Shown piece by piece: positions 57,990-64,000 of a stretch of 64,000 nucleotides of DNA (its first letter is position 1; every line of letters starts with the position of its first letter). Source of the DNA: Lepidodermella squamata (taxonomy: Eukaryota; Gastrotricha); NCBI GenBank assembly GCA_047495785.1, contig JBLDXI010000054.1, forward strand, positions 1,178,001 through 1,242,000, read 5' to 3'. A program made the position numbers and the translations under genes. Below the pieces are notes generated by a model. The model did no database searches. It was not told where the DNA came from and saw only the letters and a list, made by a program, of their open reading frames with translations.

Positions 57990-58495
57990 CTTCAACCAGA
58001 AAATAAATGTCTGACCCCGAAATTCAAATTGCGTCGCCGGATCATTAGGACAACTTCTAGTCAGAACGTGATCTCACTGGGAAAATTAAAAGTGTATTTT
58101 AATCAATAATTACCTAAGCAGTCTTCATTCATTAGCGTTTCGAAACATAAAATTCTTAAAGCTCATAGATTCATCGTTGGGAACATTAATTCTTTCGTTG
58201 AATTCTGTCTGATCAAAACATTGTGCAGTAATCCGTAATCCCACGATAAAAGCACCCTAAAAGACAATTTCTTATATATGTAGGGCTGTTTACGATCGAT
58301 TAGCAGCTGATAACTGAGTGCATATTTTCTCAGTTTTTGAGATGGGGATTATTCCAATAAGGTCAGAGAACATGTACCAAACGATCAAAAAGCGAGATAC
58401 TACACATATATATGTAGTAATGACCGGAATGACACGAACACAAGGTATTGCAGGTCTCATGGTCTTGACGAGTCAATTTTCTCCTATTCAGTTTA

Positions 58496-58816
58496 TACCA
58501 GATGAAAATACAGCTTTTCCCTTGTAAGTTCCCAATGAGGAAATTGATCTAGGCGCCATGGTTGATTATCTACACGTGTGATTGACTCGGGGATTCTGTC
58601 ATGTTTTCTATGATAATAGGGAATTCGTTCAAACAAAAAAGAAAATAATTGCGTTCTCTGTTGCGTTTTATTCCGCTTGAAATAGCCCACAACCTTGTGC
58701 TAAGCATTACGACAGATTCAGCACTCAGCTTATCATTAAGCTTCACCGTTGTGTTCCAGAGAAACCCGTTACACCCAAGATTCACTGCGGATGTTAAAAA
58801 TACGCATGAAATATGA
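58496..58816. other. Region 3' of S5 pseudogene
   Basis: Decayed S-gene 3' flank: the ttattccgcttgaaatagcccaca...ctaagcattacga stretch corresponds to the 3' flanks of S2 and S4. No other feature. Confidence 0.6.
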
Positions 58817-59852
58817 TTAAGCTGTGGTAGGCTTGTCAGCTGCAGCAATGTAGCACTCGCAAATGCCGACGCTCTGTTCCGCGCCGGTGGCGTGGAACTC
58901 ATGCAGGGCAGGTTCTTTCCTTCGCAGACTTCCTTGCATTCCCCCTCACCATTGTTAACGACCTCTTGATGGTACTTGTCCGGGTTGAAGTTGATTGCGG
59001 CAGCACAGGCGATGGCCATGGACAGGGCTGCAAAAAGTGTTGTATCCTGGTATCCTGGATACAGGAAGGTTTGAGCCTCGAGAACAAAAAAAAATGTTCT
59101 AGCAACAAGTTTCTAACTGTTTTAAATTACTAAATATCCCTTCATCCAATTTCTTAATTCTCCTGCATATTTCCCATCGTAACGTGTATTCCTTTAGAAT
59201 GCTAGAGGTACTTGTAACCTGGGTTGCCTATTTCTTAGGCTGAAGTTGTATTAAATGAGAGGAAGAGTAGCTCCTTCCCAAAAATGTTAAATTCGAGTTC
59301 AGCGTAAAATTCTGCTTAGTTTGATATATTGTTCGCCCCATTTCCAAACTATTTTCAAAATAGTCATAAAATTTAATTACCCTCAATAACCGGTAATTAC
59401 TTCCGGAAGTCAATTGGTCCAATGTGTCGCGAAATGGACTGCGTCATCGAATCCGCCGTAGTCTTATACCCCAACCCGGGCCCTGTGGGTCAGAGAATCA
59501 TCAAAATCCTCTTCGTTATTGAGTTTTTTTTCAATTTTTTAAAAACTGAGTAAAAAAGGTATGGTCGTATTTTTACCTATAATTTATAAATAAAATATGA
59601 CTTTCGCTAAGGGGACAACATAATATATCGTTTAGAGCAGAATTTTCAGCTGAATTCGAATCTTCCATCCATTTTTGTATTACAATCATTTATGTGGCTT
59701 AAATCGATAATCGATAATCGATAAATGATCAATCGATCGCTCTACTATGATGGGGAAGATTTTTGTTGAAAATCTATAGGATACGGGAAGGTTTTACACT
59801 TTTTGCAGCCCTGGCCATGGAGAAGCAAATGAGACGAGAGACGAGCAGCCAT
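58817..59852 (-). pseudogene. Disrupted secreted Cys-rich gene S5
   Basis: Remnant of a one-module S gene on the minus strand. The start codon lies at 59850-59852, but a 7-nt tandem duplication (ctcgtct) shifts the frame in the signal peptide. A 791-bp hAT-type element (59023-59813) then interrupts the signal peptide between the codons for S and M. Downstream, the body (AIACAAAINFNPDKYHQEV, CKEVC) has a 1-nt deletion just before the MHEFHATGAEQSVG core, after which the frame resumes as CECYIAAADKPTTA with a TAA at 58817-58819. At least three lesions, so a pseudogene. Confidence 0.88.
59023..59813. mobile_element. Non-autonomous hAT-type transposon (MITE), 791 bp, inside S5
   Basis: Eighteen-bp perfect terminal inverted repeats CAGGGCTGCAAAAAGTGT, flanked by the 8-bp duplication gccatgga at 59015-59022 and 59814-59821. 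Removing the element and one duplication restores the continuity seen in the S2 and S4 signal-peptide sequence at this point. The interior has no recognisable transposase; it includes an atcgataatcgataatcgat patch near 59703, similar in style to the element at 7579-8450. Confidence 0.92.
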
Positions 59853-59929
59853 GATCTTTATTTAAATGATAAGATCAAAACCAAGATAATGAGAAATTTT
59901 GCGATGTTTCCAGTGAGAATTCGAAGACG

Positions 59930-59936
59930 TTTTATA
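59930..59936 (-). promoter_or_regulatory. TATA box of S5 pseudogene
   Basis: TATAAAA on the minus strand, 78 bp upstream of the former start codon. The promoter block is still recognisable up to about 60110 although the gene is dead. Confidence 0.75.
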
Positions 59937-61457
59937 TCCTCAACGCACAACGGTAGCTGAATAAACTAACCGTTTTTTGTGAGTGTTCATTCCAGGCCAT
60001 AGGATAATAATGAATCTATGAGGAGCAGCTGTAAATACTCGCGCGGCTATGAGCGTCAGACTATTTAAAAAATCATGAATTTTGACCGCTTTCGACTTTA
60101 TCCTGGCTTAACATATCTGAGCCAGTTGGATTAACTAGAAGGAATAGAACTAGATGAGAACTAGATAACTAGAAGGTTGAAACGATTCACGGAATCGCTC
60201 GTTATAGCTTTCCATCTGCAACACAGGGAACGCTTAGACGACGCCATGGCCGCACGGGCGCGCTCGTTGCCCAATGAACGAACAGAATCTCGTTGCCAAC
60301 GTAAACAAAATATTTTTTAAATATAATTTATTTCTTTTATTGCAAAAGAAAGAAGGAAATGTTGTGAGCTGGAGTCGAACTATCGACCGCTGGTTTTCTG
60401 AGCTATAGTTTGAACTACTAAATCACCCAGGAGACACGGAACCTGTGTTAGAATTAATTGAACTCTAGAAATCGGATAATCAGGCGCCAATGGACACATG
60501 CTCATTTTTGATCAGACTAATAAGGATAATTTTCAAAGTGGGGTAAATAAAGGTAAAAAAAAGGCCGCATCCGATTAAAGACCGCACCGGCATAATCGGG
60601 GCATTTTTTTAGGCCTTTTTCATAAAATCAGAAAATTGGCGCCGCGGCTTTTATCCGAAAAAATACGGTAAATCTACGGGCTTATTTTGTATTCTATGCT
60701 ATAGTATTGCGCTTCTGTCTGGCGTCCTCGACACGGCACATTTGCTGATCGCACTGGTCGTTGCGTCACTCGACATAGTTTCTCTGAGAATTCGCCGGAT
60801 TTCTGTTTGTGCATTCTGCGAAACAGAAGCGAAACAGAAGAACGACGATCCTCATCTGAAAACCACCCATATAAAGCCACCCATGAATTTATTATCACAG
60901 AATATAGTGATCATATAGTATTGGAAAGATTCTCTCAAGCTCATACGTGAAGCCCAAATTGCAGAAAGAATGGAATTTCTTCAATAGACTGAAATGAAAA
61001 CGAAGCAGCCGCGTGATACAAGTAGAAACATCTCGTTCCTCCCGATAGCTGCTCCCATCAACCATCGCGTGAAACAATTCTGAGATAATAAATCTTATAT
61101 TTCAAGCAAAGCGGATGCCCGGGCAAGGTTTAGATCGCTGTTATGAAGGCTGGTTCAAAGTTAACCAGCGTCGAATTATATATGAAATATCGGAGCTTCG
61201 TAGAATTCGGTTCGATTCGCCTCGATATAATTAAACACTGATATAATTAAACTGTCATAGCTTTGCTAGGAGATTTCTTCAGAATTACTTACTACTTTTT
61301 GAATATTGACACGATTCACCACGACACGGAGGCGTAATTGGCCTACTCTAATAGACGCCAACTTTTTGTCCATCATCTAGAAGCAAGAAAAGATGTGTGT
61401 GAAAATCTAAAAATGGTTCATTCGTCTGCGTAATTTCCACGATTTCTCTTCCGTGAA
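59937..61457. other. Intergenic region between S5 and R10
   Basis: The first 200 bp are the conserved upstream region of the S family. A tRNA-like sequence without convincing arms lies at 60366-60436 (minus). A hairpin ccgatta...taatcgg occurs at 60569-60599. No gene recognised in the remaining sequence. Confidence 0.45.
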
Positions 61458-63995
61458 ATGTTGTTTAAACTTGCTTTACTAATCTTAATAAAAATCGCAG
61501 GCACAAATGCTGCAAAATTGAATCTAACCTCGCCGATGCCAGCAAGAGTCAAACCTACGGTGCCTACTGCAAAACCTGTTCTAAGTTTCGTGACGTCATG
61601 CAGTTATGGCGGAGTTTCACTACCCTTTGGGCCTGTATGCACTGAAGCCATGAGGTTCGCACTCGATAGCATGAGAAACACGTCGAACCTACTATCAAAC
61701 TACGAGATAACGGCGGATATTTATGATGACCAGGTAGGGCAAGGATTCATCAAAAAACTTGATTTTTTCACTGATTTCGTTAATTTAGTGCAGCAGACCC
61801 CCTGGTATCAAGGCATATCTCAATGCTATGGAGGAAAACAAAGCTTCGAAGGACAGAATTCCTTTGATTATCGCTTCCCCGTGCCCAGCCAGCTTATTCA
61901 CCGGTCAAATGATGTTCATTGATAACTTCATGGGTGTAAGTGTATTTTCATCGATGTTATATCAATATTCAGTGAATTTATAGATTACTTTCGCATCGGG
62001 TGTGCTTGAAACTGATTTATATCGCGATCGTTACAAAAATTTATTCGTCATCTCGCCGCCGATTTCTGAATCATACAAAGCCGCAGGCCGCCTCATGTCA
62101 ACGATGGGATGGCGAAAATATGCTCAGATAACTGATATGATGGATCTATCCAACAAACAAGACGACAACGCGGCTATTACGCTCGAATCGAACTTTGGCA
62201 TCCGCACGATGGGCATGTTCAAGATCCCTTACATATCAGGCGTTCCGTCAGAATCTGAAGACGTTCGTGCTGCTGTTGAGGATATGAAGAAAGTCGATCC
62301 ACGCATCATCATGATCGGATCCTATTTCCCGTCGCGTATTGCCTGTTGGCTGCACCGTTATAACATGTACGGACCTAATTATGTCATTATACTCGAAGTC
62401 AGTAAAGCATTTCAACAAAACGACCAACTTCGAATCCAACCGTGGTGTACAACGGACATGTTAAGGGATGTCCTATTGAGTGTAATTACATACGGCTCGA
62501 CTACTACAATGGGTCTCGGTAAAATGGCTGCCGTAGATTCGTTGGGTAATAACGGTTACGACTTGGACACTGCTATTTCTTCCAAAGTTGAAATTTCGCC
62601 GTATTCCACGGTTTGGAGTTTACGCCACTATTTCTACGATATGACGCTACTGGTACTTCACGTTCTGAACAAAACTGAGTCATTACTAAACCAGCGGAAC
62701 CAAACTTTATCAGATTGGGTAACCAGAAGCGAGAATTTCAAGAAAAACGGGGCGAAAATTGTTGAGGAAATGAAAACAGCTCTGTTTTCAACGAGAGTTG
62801 TCGGAAAAATTGGGGAAATTGGATTCGAAAGAAACACAACGAAAAACACTGGTGGAAATGTAGCTTACTCTTATTACCAATACCAGCTGGTTTCTGGTGC
62901 TGCGAGTTTGAGACCGGTTGGGTTTTACATGACTAGAACTGGCGTTATCAATCTTGGACCTGTGCCAATAATTTGGCGGACCAAAAATGGCCAGCCCCCA
63001 GTTGATTCGATTCAAACATTACAAATCGTCGCCCCGTTGATCGAACTCAGCGCATATATAGCGCTTCTGGCCATGGGAAGCTTCGAAATACTTGCCATCA
63101 TTGTAATTGCTGTATTCGTATGTGTCAAAAAGAAGGCTGAAATCATCGAAAATTCACTGCCGGTTTTCAACAATTACGTGTTGATAGGCGATTTCATGCT
63201 AGCTTCATCGATTATGGTTCAAAATCAGGAATTCAGTAATTCAATGCATATCTATTGTATGACTTCATTCGGCTTACTTTTCCTCGGAATTTCCTTGGTG
63301 CTGTACGGAATGGTCGCTAAGCTGCACATCTCATACCAAATTTCGCTATCTTTGAGTAGTAGAACTAAATCTGCTATTGATTTCAAGAGCGTATTTGACG
63401 CTGTGAGGCGAACGAAAAGCAACATATCTCGAACAATTTCGCGAACAGTCAGTCGAAAATTCGATTTTGATGCCACTCATAAGAAATTCCTCTATCTGGG
63501 CATCGTGTTAGCTTTTGCATCGCTTATTCTACTAATCGTTTGGTTTCTGTTGAGTCCGATGGTTATTGCTAGAAATGTAATGCCGCCAGTTATAATGGAA
63601 GGAGAAGGTGGATTAGCTATTCAAACAGTTGTTTTCACCTGTGATTTCGGTAGTTCAACGGTTGTTCAAGCTATAATTGGAGTGTTTTGCGCCTTTTACG
63701 GTCTAGCCATTATCAGAGGAGCTTTCCTAGCTTTCTCTCTACGATCCGTGAGTTTGGAGATTGGGATCAATTTCATAGATAATTTTAGTATTTTTAGAAA
63801 TTTCTGGTGAACGTCAATGATCTGAAGAACGTATGCATGTGCTTTTACGGTACTGTCATGCTACTGTTGTGCGGGGCTGTGACGTCAGCTTTCATCTTCA
63901 AGCAGCAATCCCTTCAGCAAATGGCGCTATCAGTTACCTGTTTAGGATGTGTGTTAATCAATATCAGTATGATATTTGCTGGAAAGGTTTCTTAA
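61458..63995 (+). CDS. GABA-B-like class C GPCR R10
   Basis: Four exons: 61458-61733, 61789-61935, 61984-63747 and 63798-63995, giving about 794 aa. Signal peptide MLFKLALLILIKIAGTNA. Flytrap opening KPVLSFVTSCSYGGVSLPFG and CTEAMRFALDSM; exon 2 begins CSRPPGIKAYL and ends at gtaagt; exon 3 holds DPRIIMIGSYFPSRIACWLH, NMYGPNYVIIL, WCTTDMLRDVLLSV and TM1-6; exon 4 holds TM7 (CFYGTVMLLLCGAVT). The homologous last donor (after AGK at 63986) reads gtttct, which is poor, so the frame most likely ends at the TAA 63993-63995 as VS-stop; a further exon beyond the window cannot be excluded. Confidence 0.84.
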
Positions 63996-64000
63996 CTGAT

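Larger units (their letters stand above)
53972..58495. repeat. Segmental duplication, copy B (carries S4 and R9)
   Basis: Counterpart of 35520-40215, same gene order and orientation, coding and noncoding parts alike. Lacks the repeat insertion found in copy A. Confidence 0.85.

Noticed and set aside
60366-60436. tRNA-like sequence on the minus strand (B-box-like agttcgactcc)
   Set aside because: The acceptor and T stems do not pair and the anticodon arm is poor, so not a functional tRNA; at most a tRNA pseudogene or SINE head.

Overview
This window is animal nuclear DNA. Every gene I could resolve is split by GT-AG introns that are nearly all 45-66 nt long (one is 346 nt). The proteins are metazoan: Cys-loop ligand-gated ion channels, GABA-B-like class C GPCRs and an NRF-6-type membrane acyltransferase. 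The mobile DNA is eukaryotic too (hAT transposons, non-LTR retrotransposon relics, foldback MITEs). Several acceptors end in AAG or TAG rather than a strict TTTCAG, which argues against a typical nematode. A small compact-genome invertebrate fits, for example a tardigrade or another minor ecdysozoan or spiralian lineage, but the sequence alone does not fix the phylum.

Layout. 0-5.5 kb: the 3' end of an acyltransferase gene (+), a signal-peptide-bearing multi-ankyrin protein (+), and Cys-loop receptor L1 (-). 5.6-10 kb: a transposon graveyard holding a decayed hAT transposase with a nested LINE insertion, an 872-bp hAT-type MITE, a decayed copy of L1 and a dispersed repeat. 10-31 kb: receptors L2 (-), R1 (-), R2 (-), L3 (+), L4 (+), R3 (+), R4 (-), where R is a GABA-B-like class C GPCR and L a Cys-loop channel. 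32-60 kb: small secreted cysteine-rich proteins (S1-S5) interleaved with receptors R5, R6 (pseudogene), R7, R8 and R9. 61.4-64 kb: R10 (+).

The window therefore holds nine apparently intact GABA-B-like receptors plus one pseudogene, four Cys-loop channels plus one pseudogene fragment, and four intact secreted Cys-rich genes plus one disrupted one. A 4.5-4.7 kb segmental duplication (35.5-40.2 kb and 54.0-58.5 kb) carries an S gene and an R gene together. R1, R2 and R7 share their 5' and 3' flanks, and S1 and S3 share an upstream segment. The locus looks like a fast-evolving receptor cluster growing by duplication, with births, deaths, intron loss and transposon disruption all visible. Pairing a secreted Cys-rich protein with a class C receptor as a duplicated cassette is the most interesting functional hypothesis, but it is inference only.
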